Assembly: GCF_009711975.1 (NCBI RefSeq)
Contig: NZ_VIKW01000008.1
Coordinates: forward strand, 62,001-126,000
Origin: Anabaena sp. UHCC 0204
GTDB lineage: Bacteria; Cyanobacteriota; Cyanobacteriia; Cyanobacteriales; Nostocaceae
Length of the DNA: 64,000 bases
Direction: 5' to 3'
Within the stretch, counting starts at the first letter, position 1. Every line of letters starts with the position of its first letter. A program made the position numbers and the translations under genes. Below, one piece after another: positions 34,771 through 43,873 of the stretch. The notes beneath the pieces are model-generated. The model made no database searches, was not told where the DNA came from, and worked only from the letters and a program-made list of their open reading frames with translations.

Positions 34771-35781
34771 TTATTTAATCACAAATGCTTCATAACTCAA
34801 CTCAGAATGTATTAAACACCGTCCCACACACCGGGCTTGTTCTACTAATATTTGACTTAACGTTAAACGGCGATTTTGTGGAGGATATAAAACAGAAGTT
34901 CTTAACCTTCTTTCCAACTCCCCCAAAAACAACTTTTTCGCCATAATTCCTAACCAAATTCCCTCCCCATTCGGAGACGGTAAAAAATCCTCAGTTCCTA
35001 AAATATCCGATTGAATTATCGCCAGTACCCCGTGGTCCACCACCACCGGACGAAATTCCTCCATTAAATCTAAAACCAAATTCGGACGATAGGGTTCAGT
35101 CGCATGGAAAAAACCCAAATAGGGATCTAAGCCCGCTTGTACAGTCGCCGCAAATACCCGCGCTAACAAAACACCATAACCCCAACTTAATAACGCATTA
35201 ATGGGATCAAGAGGTGGGCGACGGTTGCGGCCTGTGAAATTCCATTGAGACGGGAAACAATGACGTAAAGCCTGGTAATATGTGCGGGCGCAAATCCCCT
35301 CAATTCCCATCAATTCATCACGGTTAAATGGTGTAGTGGTATTATTTAAACGAGATGAATAGGCGCTGATTAAATCAATAGCTTCACTCAATTCCGTAAT
35401 TTTCCCCTCTGTCGCCCGATTGCGTCGTTGTAATAATACCCGTTGATTGCGGATTTTACCCATAATTAATTTTTGCGCCAACGCCATACCAAAAGTAGTT
35501 TCCACTGTTCGATATTGAGCTAACCTAACCGTAGGATTACTGGGAAATTGCCCTTGCAGTCGTCCGCGAAATTGCCCATCTTGACGCAGAAAAATTGTTT
35601 CAATTCCTTTATCTAGTAATTGGGAAATTACCACATCAGTTAACTGGACTCCTGGTAAAATAACGACTAGGGTAACTTCCGCTAACCGGAAATTCTGGGA
35701 TTTGTTTTGTTTGACTATTAATAGAGATTCGTTTTGATAGCGAACAACTGTTCCGGCTTCCGTTAAATATAAAGTTGTCAT
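34771..35781 (-). CDS. cas1: CRISPR-associated endonuclease Cas1
   Basis: 336-residue integrase that inserts new spacers with Cas2. The N-terminal beta domain (about 1-85) is followed by the helical catalytic domain with metal ligands Glu161 (GIEGICARTYY), His226 (FFHATEPYRPNLVLDLMEEFRP) and Glu241. It is a stand-alone Cas1 without a fused reverse transcriptase, which cyanobacterial type III loci sometimes carry. The start at 35779-35781 diverges from the plus-strand effector operon, 127 bp away. Confidence 0.97.
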   Translation of the reverse strand: MTTLYLTEAGTVVRYQNESLLIVKQNKSQNFRLAEVTLVVILPGVQLTDVVISQLLDKGIETIFLRQDGQFRGRLQGQFPSNPTVRLAQYRTVETTFGMALAQKLIMGKIRNQRVLLQRRNRATEGKITELSEAIDLISAYSSRLNNTTTPFNRDELMGIEGICARTYYQALRHCFPSQWNFTGRNRRPPLDPINALLSWGYGVLLARVFAATVQAGLDPYLGFFHATEPYRPNLVLDLMEEFRPVVVDHGVLAIIQSDILGTEDFLPSPNGEGIWLGIMAKKLFLGELERRLRTSVLYPPQNRRLTLSQILVEQARCVGRCLIHSELSYEAFVIK

Positions 35782-35908
35782 TTTTAGTCAGTAATTGGTG
35801 ATGGGGTGAGAAAACCCCGCTGTGATAATTGTGCAATGTCGTTGGAATACCCCTTTTCTATCGGGGTGACATAATGAACTTGTTCAACCAAAAAAGGCAG
35901 ATATTCTG
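35782..35908. promoter_or_regulatory. divergent promoter region of the adaptation and effector genes
   Basis: Contains two small hairpins, GGGGTGAGAAAACCCC-like at 35803-35818 and ACCCC...GGGGT at 35849-35867, between the cas1 start and the first effector-operon gene. Either could be a protein-binding or attenuation site. An AAGGCAG sequence precedes the ATG at 35909. Confidence 0.45.
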
Positions 35909-36208
35909 ATGTCTAAGTCTGTAGCCAAAAAGTTAGTTAAATACCGCAATTACGGTGTGGCGCTGGGTAATGCAGGTGTGACATGGATAATCCTGATTAT
36001 TGCCCCTTTGGGATTATGGGCGGTAATTATTTGTACTTTCTCTGTTTTTGTGAGTAGCTTAGTAATAGGCTGGTTATGTGACAGAACTTTATACCGACTT
36101 ATCGGTGATCTTCAACCTGATGTAATTTCTGCACGGTGGGAATCAGACAATATAGAGGTTATGGCTAGAGAGTATCAAGATTTACCAACTCAGGAAGAAC
36201 GAAAATGA
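35909..36208 (+). CDS. small membrane protein coupled to Csx3-AAA
   Basis: 99 residues with two hydrophobic segments forming a hairpin (about 23-40, TWIILIIAPLGLWAVIIC, and 41-58, VFVSSLVIGWL) and a polar C-terminal tail (LYRLIGDLQPDVISARWESDNIEVMAREYQ). No known domain recognised. Its TGA overlaps the ATG of the Csx3-AAA gene (ATGA at 36205-36208), so the two are translated together. This position suggests a membrane partner of the cyclic-oligoadenylate pathway; that is inference. Confidence 0.75.
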   Translation: MSKSVAKKLVKYRNYGVALGNAGVTWIILIIAPLGLWAVIICTFSVFVSSLVIGWLCDRTLYRLIGDLQPDVISARWESDNIEVMAREYQDLPTQEERK

Positions 36209-37149
36209 ATTTATCGCCATTATTTCTGTCTATAGGGGAAACCCAAATTTATGAAAATCTCCATTATCAATTTTTGTTAATTGAGTTAGTGGCAAAAGAC
36301 CGTTTAATCACACCGGATGATTTAATGGATCTATCTCTACCCCAGGGAATTGATGCTACTGGGGGAATAATTATTTCTGGTCGTGCGCCAATATGGTTAT
36401 TTGGGTGTCTTGTTCATAAGTTACATCCTACCGCTTGGGTAGCTTGTTATGATCCTCGGTTGGGTGCGGTAGTAGTTGCTACTCATTCAAAATTGGTGCA
36501 TAGCGGTGAAGTAATTCCTATTCATCCCGAAAATGGCAGGAAATCGGCAGGAGAAACTACAACCTCTCAAATCAGAAGCCTTTGTCCAGCTTTGATGATT
36601 GTTGGTCCTCCCAATAGTGGCAAAAGTGTCCTTTCCCATGCTTTGTTTCAAGCTTTATTAGCCGACAATCCGCATATTTACTTACAACGCGCCCATTGGG
36701 ATGGTGAGGGTAATTACTTATTAGAATTAGGTGAAAATGCTACAGATGCGGAACTTGAGGAATTTAAGGCACGCGATCGGGGTAAGCTAACAGATAGATT
36801 TTATCCCTATCATGCCCAGTCTATTTTACAATTACGGCGACAAAAATCTTTGGTAATTGTTGATGTTGGGGGGATGGTACAACCGGAGAAGTTACCGATT
36901 TTAGAGGCTTGTAGCCATTATTTAATTATCAGTTCTCAACTGGAGTCTATTGCACCTTGGCATGAATTTTGTCACGACAGGGGGAATTTAAGTCCTGTTG
37001 CAACAATAATTAGTAGTTTAGCAGATGTAGCAATTGTTCACAAAACTCAACCCTATTTAGAGATGACTTATGGTACTTTGATACTTGGTAAGACCAATCC
37101 TTTACCGGATGTGTTGTTACAGCAGGTTAAAAGTCTAATCAGTAAGTAA
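36205..37149 (+). CDS. csx3: Csx3 ring nuclease-like domain fused to an AAA/P-loop domain
   Basis: 314-residue accessory protein of type III CRISPR. Residues about 1-100 are Csx3-like (IIISGRAPIWLFGCLVHKL, VACYDPRLGAVVVATHS). His74, Asp83 and Arg85 follow the His-x8-Asp-x-Arg spacing I recall for the cA4-degrading Csx3/Crn3 active site. Residues about 128-310 form a P-loop domain with Walker A GPPNSGKS (134-141) and a Walker B-like VIVDVGG near 217. Csx3-AAA fusions are known from cyanobacteria. It probably binds or cleaves cyclic tetra-adenylate; the role of the ATPase half is open. Confidence 0.8.
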   Translation: MNLSPLFLSIGETQIYENLHYQFLLIELVAKDRLITPDDLMDLSLPQGIDATGGIIISGRAPIWLFGCLVHKLHPTAWVACYDPRLGAVVVATHSKLVHSGEVIPIHPENGRKSAGETTTSQIRSLCPALMIVGPPNSGKSVLSHALFQALLADNPHIYLQRAHWDGEGNYLLELGENATDAELEEFKARDRGKLTDRFYPYHAQSILQLRRQKSLVIVDVGGMVQPEKLPILEACSHYLIISSQLESIAPWHEFCHDRGNLSPVATIISSLADVAIVHKTQPYLEMTYGTLILGKTNPLPDVLLQQVKSLISK

Positions 37150-37192
37150 AAAAGTAATTTAAAGCAGTTAATATCACCGTTGGAAATTGGTT

Positions 37193-39511
37193 ATGAATAG
37201 TTATCAGCAGGAAATTATCACAGCAATTAGCTGGTGTTTGGCTTGGGGAAATGACAGAAAACCGCAGTTTGATATTACTGTTTTGCGAGAAATGCAGAAG
37301 GCTTTGAGAAGTAAGGGAGATGTACCAGATGAAGTTCAGGCTTTAGTTGATGCAGTTAAAGAATTAGATAATTTACCATTTCCCGAAACCTTAAATGATT
37401 TAAAGCAATTAACTGAAAAACACCCTATTTTGTGGGAATCTAAAATTGGTTTAGTTTATGGTGGTGTAACTAAAGTTAAAGGTTATGTATTTGAATCTGA
37501 GAAACTTCCTGATATTCGAGGTGCTTCTGGACTTTTAGATCAAATTAACGTAGTTGATTTACGTGCATTTTTTAACCATAATTATCAGCCAGAATCTTCT
37601 AATGAAAGAGATAAAAACTTATATTCTATTCAATGTAATGATGTGAGGACATGGTTAAATGAGAATTTTAATCAAGATTGCGAATTATCAGAAGTTCTCA
37701 TTCCCGAATTAATCATCTATTCGACAGGTGGAAATATTCTGGCTTTTTGTCCCCCTGCTTTTGTTGATGACTTAGCTAATGCAATTGAAAAGCGTTATAC
37801 ATATAGAACATTAACCGCTAATTCCTGTGCAGTTGGTGAAACATTTAAATTACTAGAAATTAAATTGGGCTTATTAAGAGATAATATAGAAGATACTTTT
37901 TGGTTAGAGAAGTATCAAGAAAATTATAATCATGAAATCATAGAATCATATTTTGGTAAAATCACCGAAAATTCCTCTATTCCAGAAGACAATTTTAAAA
38001 ACCGCAAGAGTTTTAACGAACTAACTACAAAACTAGCAATTAGCTTTAATCAACGTCGTAGCGGTAATGACTTTGAAAATCGTCCTACTCGTCGTTATCC
38101 ACCAATGTTTGAAACTCATCCATATTTAAGGAGAGATGAAACTGAAAAACGTTCTGCAATTACTCAAGCCAATGATCTTCCTGGAAAACCATATTATTCT
38201 GAATCCTCTGCTATCAAACGCAAGTTTAGTGATAGAGTGAAAACTGGAGAATATAAAGAAACTGATTGGTATCCAGAAGGTAAACATCCAATAGATGATG
38301 GTTGGATAAAAAGATTTGAGTCGTTTTTAGCGAATAATCATCAACAAAAATATCAATATGCTGAAAATTCTAATTTTGATAACATTGAAATAGCTGAATC
38401 TCTGACACATTTGGGTAAAGTAAGTAATGGATATATTGCTTATATTTATGCAGATGGTAATAACATGGGTGGTGCAATTCAAAAAATACGCACTCCTCAA
38501 GAATATCAAGACTTTAGCCAAGACGTAGATAATGCAACCAGATATGCAGTTTTTATCGCATTAGCTGAGAATTTAAAACCTCGTAAATTACAAGGAATTG
38601 ACGAATCTCAATCAAGATTAAAAAATGGTGATTTCATTCATCCTTTTGAAATTCTCACTATTGGCGGTGATGATATTTTATTAATCGTACCTGCTGATAA
38701 AGCTTTACAAATTGCAAAAATTATTGGTGAGCAATTTGAAAAAATACTTTTAGGTGAAGTTGAAATATCGAATTTACACATAAAAGGCGACTACAAAATA
38801 GAAGAGAAACTAACCAATCCTAACAAATTTCATCGTTTTCATGAAACTATATCAGAACATAATCAATGTAAATTAAGTATGTCAAGTGGTGTATTGATTA
38901 CAGCTTATAACACACCAATTTATTATGCAGAAAATTTAGTAACACAGCTATTAAAATCTGCAAAAAAATATGCTAAGACTTTAAATTATACGGATGAAAA
39001 AACAAACAAAAAAATCACTTATTATGGTGGTACAGTTGATTTCTTTACCATGAAATCAGTAACTATGATTTCTGCAAGCATAGAAGAATTTCGCAATAAA
39101 GCTTTAACTTTTGATAAACTTAAATTGTATGCTGCACCTTATACATTACCTGAGTTGGAGAAATTTTTTAAATCTATTCAAGCATTGCAAAAAGCCGAAT
39201 TTCCCAAATCCCAACTATATCAAATTCGTAGTTTTTTAGAAAAAGGTAGAAGAACTGCAAGTTTAAATTATTATTATTTTCGTTATCGCTTGAATAAAGG
39301 ACATAGACTGAAAGAAAACTTTGAACATATATGGTGTCCAGCAAAAACTAACAAAGGTAACATTGCACCTTGGATGTGCGATATCAAAGAAAATTCCAAG
39401 GAAGAAACTAAATATGAAACTATCTGGAGAGAAATGGTAGATTTATTTGGTTTAATAGAATTTGCAGATACTAAATATTCAGAGAAAGTAGAACAGGAAA
39501 CTACACCATGA
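37193..39511 (+). CDS. cas10: type III Cas10 (Cmr2-like) without HD nuclease domain
   Basis: Large subunit of the type III effector, 772 residues from the ATG at 37193. The first palm domain has YADGNNMGG (Asp421) and the second palm has the intact GGDD motif (491-494, ILTIGGDDILLIVP), so cyclic oligoadenylate synthesis is expected. KIGLVYGGVTKVKGYVFE and LPDIRGASGLLDQIN fit the Cmr2-like N-terminal region. No HD motif is visible at the N-terminus, so target-activated DNase activity is probably absent. Its TGA overlaps the next gene's ATG (39508-39511). Confidence 0.92.
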   Translation: MNSYQQEIITAISWCLAWGNDRKPQFDITVLREMQKALRSKGDVPDEVQALVDAVKELDNLPFPETLNDLKQLTEKHPILWESKIGLVYGGVTKVKGYVFESEKLPDIRGASGLLDQINVVDLRAFFNHNYQPESSNERDKNLYSIQCNDVRTWLNENFNQDCELSEVLIPELIIYSTGGNILAFCPPAFVDDLANAIEKRYTYRTLTANSCAVGETFKLLEIKLGLLRDNIEDTFWLEKYQENYNHEIIESYFGKITENSSIPEDNFKNRKSFNELTTKLAISFNQRRSGNDFENRPTRRYPPMFETHPYLRRDETEKRSAITQANDLPGKPYYSESSAIKRKFSDRVKTGEYKETDWYPEGKHPIDDGWIKRFESFLANNHQQKYQYAENSNFDNIEIAESLTHLGKVSNGYIAYIYADGNNMGGAIQKIRTPQEYQDFSQDVDNATRYAVFIALAENLKPRKLQGIDESQSRLKNGDFIHPFEILTIGGDDILLIVPADKALQIAKIIGEQFEKILLGEVEISNLHIKGDYKIEEKLTNPNKFHRFHETISEHNQCKLSMSSGVLITAYNTPIYYAENLVTQLLKSAKKYAKTLNYTDEKTNKKITYYGGTVDFFTMKSVTMISASIEEFRNKALTFDKLKLYAAPYTLPELEKFFKSIQALQKAEFPKSQLYQIRSFLEKGRRTASLNYYYFRYRLNKGHRLKENFEHIWCPAKTNKGNIAPWMCDIKENSKEETKYETIWREMVDLFGLIEFADTKYSEKVEQETTP

Positions 39512-40263
39512 TACAACTTCAATCATTAATAGAAAATAAGAATAGGCAAGTTAAACCTTACACAATTACCGCCATAATTGATTCAGCTTTATGTGTAGGT
39601 GCGGGAGGTTCATCAGGTTCTTTAGCAGATAAACCAATCGTCCGCAACCCAGAAGGTAATTTATTAATTCCTGGTTCACAAATTAAGGGAAGAGTGCGTC
39701 ATGAATGCGAAAAAATACTAAGAGGTTTAAACTGGGCAATTTCTGAATCTCCCAATGCGGCAAGAATGTTAATTAGGAGAGATAACGCACCAGATAAATT
39801 TAAACGTTCGCAATATGAAATACCAGGATATGAGAACACATATCACTGTTTAATTAGTCAGATTTTTGGTGATCCGGTTTTACCTTCGCGGGTAATTTTT
39901 GATGATTTGATTTATACAGAAGATCCAGAAAATTTACCAGAAATTATCCGTCCTGGTGTAACTATAAACCGTCGTCGTCGGACTGGGGAAGAAAATAAAC
40001 TTTATTTTTTAGAAACATCACCAGCAAATGCAAAACTTAAATTTCAAGGCAAGATACATATTCAACCAAGTTTAACACCAGAAAGACCAGATTATGCAAA
40101 AGTCTTAATTTTGATAGGTTTAAAACAAATTTATGCTTTAGGTGGTAGTAAATCTGCTGGTTTAGGTTGGTTGCATTGGCAATTAGATGAATTAGAAAAT
40201 GAAGTCAGAAATATAAATTTAACAGAGATTTGGGAATTTTTAGGAAAAGGTGAGATACAATGA
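39508..40263 (+). CDS. Csm3-like RAMP protein
   Basis: 251-residue Cas7-group backbone subunit. It has the RAMP start TAIIDSALCVGAGGSSGSLADKPIVRN, where Asp41 matches the catalytic Asp that cuts target RNA in Csm3/Cmr4 proteins, the ILIPGSQIKGRVRHECE-type motif, and the glycine-rich loop LGGSKSAGLGW. It overlaps cas10 and csx10 by four bases on each side (ATGA), indicating tight translational coupling. Confidence 0.88.
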   Translation: MIQLQSLIENKNRQVKPYTITAIIDSALCVGAGGSSGSLADKPIVRNPEGNLLIPGSQIKGRVRHECEKILRGLNWAISESPNAARMLIRRDNAPDKFKRSQYEIPGYENTYHCLISQIFGDPVLPSRVIFDDLIYTEDPENLPEIIRPGVTINRRRRTGEENKLYFLETSPANAKLKFQGKIHIQPSLTPERPDYAKVLILIGLKQIYALGGSKSAGLGWLHWQLDELENEVRNINLTEIWEFLGKGEIQ

Positions 40264-41525
40264 AGAAGATAGAATTACAAATTAAAGCTTTATCTCCTTT
40301 AGCAATTTCTCGACAAAAACCTGGTGGTTCTATTAGTGAATGTGAAGATTATATTCCTGGTAGTGTCATTCGTGGGGCAATTGCCGGTGAAATCTTAAAA
40401 CAATCTGGTCAACAGTTTAGTGATTTAAGTGAAAATGGTGGTGATTTTCAGGCTTTGTTTTTAGGTGATGAACCTGCTATTTTTAAAAATGCTTATCCTA
40501 ATATTCGCAAAATTGAAAAAGATGATTTTAAACAAGAAGAAGAAGTAAAAATATTACCAACTACTGCTTTAAGTTCAAAGACAAACCCAGGTTTCAAAAC
40601 AGGTAAGAACTGTAATGGTTATAACTGTAATGGTGTTTTTGACACTCTTTTTGACCGTTTGTGTGCAGATTGCTATGGTTACGCATACGAACCAAATTGT
40701 CCTGTTGATGGTGGAAGAGTAGATTCATCAGGAATCACTTTTTATAGTGTGTTTAACGATAAATACTATAAGCTTTCATCACAAAAACGTTTATTAACTA
40801 AGGTAGGAATAAATAGAAGACGTGCAACGTCAGAAGAAGAAATTTTGTATAGCATTGAAGTTTTGAATGAGTCAGAATCAAAAGGGAAAAAGCCTAAACC
40901 TGTCAGTTATATATCCTCTATTATTGTTCCAGATAACTTATCAGATACACTCTGGCAATTTATTGATAAAAATTCATTGAATTTTCGTTTAGGAGGTTCA
41001 ACTTCACGCGGTTTAGGTAAAATAGAAATTCATGCTAATTTAGCAAAAATCACCAATAATATTCAATCGAAAATAGAATTATTTAATGCTAAGTTATGGG
41101 AACGCTGGAAAAAATGGTCAGTCTTTGGTAATTCAATTGAATACTTACCCAAACAAACATATTTCACATTAAATTTGCAAGCAGATGCAATTTTAACTGA
41201 AAAATGGCAACGGACAACGGTAATTTCTCCAGCAATGTTACAACACTTTGTAGGGGTGGATGATTCATCTTTAGAAATTCATGCTGCTTACAGTAGTTAT
41301 GACTATCGTTCTGGTTGGAATGCTGCTTGGGGATTAATGAAAGATGTAGAATTAGTAACTAATAAAGGTGCTGTTTACTTATTTAGTACAGCACACCCGG
41401 AAAAATGGTATACAGCTTTAGCCAATTTAGAGTTAACAGGAGTTGGGGACAAAACTTATGAAGGTTTTGGACAAGTGGAAGTTTGCAATGAATTTCATTT
41501 AGTAATGAGAAAGGATGCAGTTTAA
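40260..41525 (+). CDS. csx10: type III-D RAMP protein Csx10
   Basis: 421-residue Cas5-group RAMP and marker of subtype III-D. It opens with LQIKALSPLAISRQKPGGSI and DYIPGSVIRGAIAGEIL, sequences characteristic of Csx10. A Cys-rich insertion at about 116-150 (CNGYNCNG, CADCYGYAYEPNC) may bind zinc. Two glycine-rich loops are present, LGGSTSRGLGKIEI (about 240) and GDKTYEGFGQVEV near the end. It would sit at the crRNA 5' handle end of the complex. Confidence 0.88.
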   Translation: MKKIELQIKALSPLAISRQKPGGSISECEDYIPGSVIRGAIAGEILKQSGQQFSDLSENGGDFQALFLGDEPAIFKNAYPNIRKIEKDDFKQEEEVKILPTTALSSKTNPGFKTGKNCNGYNCNGVFDTLFDRLCADCYGYAYEPNCPVDGGRVDSSGITFYSVFNDKYYKLSSQKRLLTKVGINRRRATSEEEILYSIEVLNESESKGKKPKPVSYISSIIVPDNLSDTLWQFIDKNSLNFRLGGSTSRGLGKIEIHANLAKITNNIQSKIELFNAKLWERWKKWSVFGNSIEYLPKQTYFTLNLQADAILTEKWQRTTVISPAMLQHFVGVDDSSLEIHAAYSSYDYRSGWNAAWGLMKDVELVTNKGAVYLFSTAHPEKWYTALANLELTGVGDKTYEGFGQVEVCNEFHLVMRKDAV

Positions 41526-41526
41526 T

Positions 41527-42048
41527 ATGCTAGATAATTTAGATGGCTTTTTGCAGCAGCAATTAGAGTTTAGAATTCAAAAAGCAATAGCAGATAAAAT
41601 GGATGATGTGATTGATAAAATAAATACAATAGCTGATAGATTTTCTATTGGTATTGAAGATAAGAAATCGCCTTTTAGAAACGTTGTAGCTAATGCAGTT
41701 AGTCCTAGTGCTTCCATTGCAGTTATTAAAAATTTTATCAAATGTTACATTGGTAAAAGCGGAGCAAGTCCTATTTGGAGTAAGAAAATTGGCAAAGATA
41801 TTTTTGCTATAGAACTGGTTAATGATCTTGATACATTGATAGAATATGCTCATGATATTGTTCGCTGTATTAGGAAATCTATCCCTAAAAATAACCCCTT
41901 AAATCAATATGTTGACGATCCAAGCAATCAGACAGAACTTACAAAGCAAATTCATCTTAAACTCATACAACTATACTTAGGGTATCTTGCCAGAAAACAT
42001 ACAGCTTTAGTTGGAGAAGCAAAGTTAAATTCCCATTCTCGAAATTAA
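41527..42048 (+). CDS. helical protein in the type III operon, possible small subunit
   Basis: 173 residues from the ATG at 41527, which has an AAAGGA sequence about 11 nt upstream; an ATG at 41515 overlapping csx10 is less well placed. The predicted structure is mostly helical (LQQQLEFRIQKAIADKMDDVIDKI, NDLDTLIEYAHDIVRCI, KQIHLKLIQLYLGYLARKHTALVGE). I do not recognise the family. The position just after csx10 and the helical make-up allow a Cas11-type small subunit, but the protein at 47886 is a rival candidate. Confidence 0.75.
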   Translation: MLDNLDGFLQQQLEFRIQKAIADKMDDVIDKINTIADRFSIGIEDKKSPFRNVVANAVSPSASIAVIKNFIKCYIGKSGASPIWSKKIGKDIFAIELVNDLDTLIEYAHDIVRCIRKSIPKNNPLNQYVDDPSNQTELTKQIHLKLIQLYLGYLARKHTALVGEAKLNSHSRN

Positions 42049-42076
42049 TTAACTTAAATAAAACGAAGGAGTCAAT

Positions 42077-43234
42077 ATGCATCGTCTTGTAATTTCTACT
42101 GTAGGGACAAGTTTACTAACTAATGCAGTTAATGAAGATAAAGATCCTAAAAAATGGATTTTCGATTTGACTAAAACAGCTAACTGGACTCAAGAAAAAA
42201 TTGAAACCAGTTCAGATTATTATCATGTATTTTCTAAAATAATTGTACCTTTACAAATGAGAATAGAGGAAAAGTTAGATGATAGTAATATCTTAGAAAT
42301 AAGAGAAATGAGTGCGGAGTTAAATGGTATTTATGGTTTATATGATGAGAAAATAGAAGATGGTAGATATGACACTCATATACTAATTACAACAGATACG
42401 GCTCAAGGTAAAGCTACATCTCAAATACTAGGAGCGTTTTTAAAAAGCAAAGGTATTGAAGCTACATTCCCCTTAATTCAGCCGGAACTATCAATTTCTA
42501 GCACTGCTGTTTTTACAGAAACTATGGCCAAATTAATACCTAATATGCTAGAAACTCTCAAGAAATACAAAGATGACAAATATGAAATTTGTTTTAATTT
42601 GGTTGGTGGATTTAAAGCTTTACAGGGATACTTTAATACTATAGGTATGTTTTATGCAGATGAAATTATTTATGTATTTGAGGGTTCTCATGAAGTAGTA
42701 AAAATTCCCAAACTACCTATCACTATTGATATAGAAAAGGTAGAAGAATACAAAGTGCAATTAGCTATGATGGAGTTTGGTGCAATACCTTCATTTTGGG
42801 AAGAGGCTAAGAAAGTTCCACAAGAATGGCGTGTAATTGTTGAGGCAGAAATGATTCTCTCTACATGGGGTCAGCTAATTTGGGATAGATGTAAAGATAA
42901 GCTATTATCTCAGAATTTATTGACTTTCCCAAGAATTAATTATGCAGATAGCTTTACTGAGGACTATAAAAAAATCAAGAGCAACCAAGAAAAGATAAAA
43001 TTACAGGAAACTATAGCTAAAGTATCTCAAAAACTCACTTTATCAAAAGGTAGCACAGAAATTCTTTTTGGTGGAGGATTAGATTTTAATAGATATAAAA
43101 ACACTACTATAGATCATTTTCGAGTTAATGATAGTCTCAGGGTAACTTGCCAAGCATCGGGAGATACTTTACAACTTCACTTCTACGGAACTCATGATCA
43201 TGTTGAAAGAAGTGAAAAAATTAAAGGTAGATAA
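42077..43234 (+). CDS. CARF-domain protein with RelE-like C-terminus (predicted cOA-activated RNase)
   Basis: 385 residues. The N-terminal CARF domain (about 1-210) shows the nucleotide-binding motifs STVGTSLLTN (7-16) and FNLVGGFKALQGY (about 173-185), as in APE2256/Csm6-like proteins. The middle is helical. The last 90 residues contain DHFRVNDSLRVTCQASGD and LQLHFYGTHDHVERSE, which resemble the end of RelE-fold mRNA interferases. I infer an effector that cuts mRNA when the CARF half binds cyclic oligoadenylate from Cas10. A strong ribosome site (AAGGAG) precedes the ATG. Confidence 0.75.
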   Translation: MHRLVISTVGTSLLTNAVNEDKDPKKWIFDLTKTANWTQEKIETSSDYYHVFSKIIVPLQMRIEEKLDDSNILEIREMSAELNGIYGLYDEKIEDGRYDTHILITTDTAQGKATSQILGAFLKSKGIEATFPLIQPELSISSTAVFTETMAKLIPNMLETLKKYKDDKYEICFNLVGGFKALQGYFNTIGMFYADEIIYVFEGSHEVVKIPKLPITIDIEKVEEYKVQLAMMEFGAIPSFWEEAKKVPQEWRVIVEAEMILSTWGQLIWDRCKDKLLSQNLLTFPRINYADSFTEDYKKIKSNQEKIKLQETIAKVSQKLTLSKGSTEILFGGGLDFNRYKNTTIDHFRVNDSLRVTCQASGDTLQLHFYGTHDHVERSEKIKGR

Positions 43235-43241
43235 TTAAACT

Positions 43242-43286
43242 ATGTTTGACACATTCAAAAACTACCACCAGCCCATAAAAATATGA
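43242..43286 (+). pseudogene. vestigial duplicated start of csx7
   Basis: ATGTTTGACACATTCAAAAA at 43242 repeats the first codons of csx7 at 43874 with one mismatch, but runs into a stop after 14 codons (MFDTFKNYHQPIKI). The stop TGA overlaps the Uma2 ATG at 43283. It looks like the scar of an insertion at the original csx7 start. Confidence 0.7.
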
Positions 43287-43849
43287 CCTCCACTCCCGTC
43301 TCAACCTTAATCTCCTTAACAGGCTTCCTGAAACTACCCGAAACAAAACCAGCTAGTGAATATATTGATGGTAACATCTACCAAAAACCCATGCCTAAAG
43401 GTAAACACAGCGCAGTACAAACATTTTTAGCACCTGCTATTAATCAAGTCAGTACACCTAAAAAAATAGCTCGTGCATTTACAGAACTGCGTTGCACCTT
43501 TGGAGGTCGTTCTATTGTTCCAGATATCAGTATTTTTAAGTGGGAATTAATTCCTCTTGATGATAATGGTGAAATTCAGAATGAATTTACAAATCCTCCA
43601 AACTGGACAATTGAAATTTTATCACCGGAACAAAGTTCAACCCGTGTAATTAACAATATTTTATTTTGCTTAAAACATGGTACAGAGTTAGGCTGGCTTA
43701 TTGACCCTCAAGAACGCTTAATCATGACTTTTTTACCTAATCAACTACCAGAAATTAAGCAGAATCAAGATATTTTACCTGTGTTAAATGCTTTAGCAAA
43801 CTGGGAAATATCTGTTGAGGATATATTTAGTTGTCTCCGGCTAAATTAA
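43283..43849 (+). CDS. Uma2 family endonuclease-like protein
   Basis: 188-residue PD-(D/E)XK-fold protein of the Uma2/DUF820 family, very numerous in cyanobacteria. EYIDGNIYQKPMPKGKHSAVQ, the acidic VPDISIF and WTIEILSPEQSSTRVINNILFCLKHGTELGWLIDP are the family blocks. It lies in the operon but looks like a cargo gene: it is flanked by a duplicated copy of the csx7 5' end. Function in the CRISPR locus is not evident. Confidence 0.85.
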   Translation: MTSTPVSTLISLTGFLKLPETKPASEYIDGNIYQKPMPKGKHSAVQTFLAPAINQVSTPKKIARAFTELRCTFGGRSIVPDISIFKWELIPLDDNGEIQNEFTNPPNWTIEILSPEQSSTRVINNILFCLKHGTELGWLIDPQERLIMTFLPNQLPEIKQNQDILPVLNALANWEISVEDIFSCLRLN

Positions 43850-43873
43850 TTAATAATTAAGTGGTAAATTTAT

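Noticed and set aside
34630-34815. 61-codon plus-strand frame next to cas1.
   Set aside because: It consists of the inverted repeat and TTGTCAA heptamers and overlaps the end of cas1.
34771-35781. Reverse transcriptase associated with Cas1, as in some cyanobacterial type III loci.
   Set aside because: Cas1 is a normal 336-residue protein and no reverse transcriptase motif (YADD-like) is encoded nearby.
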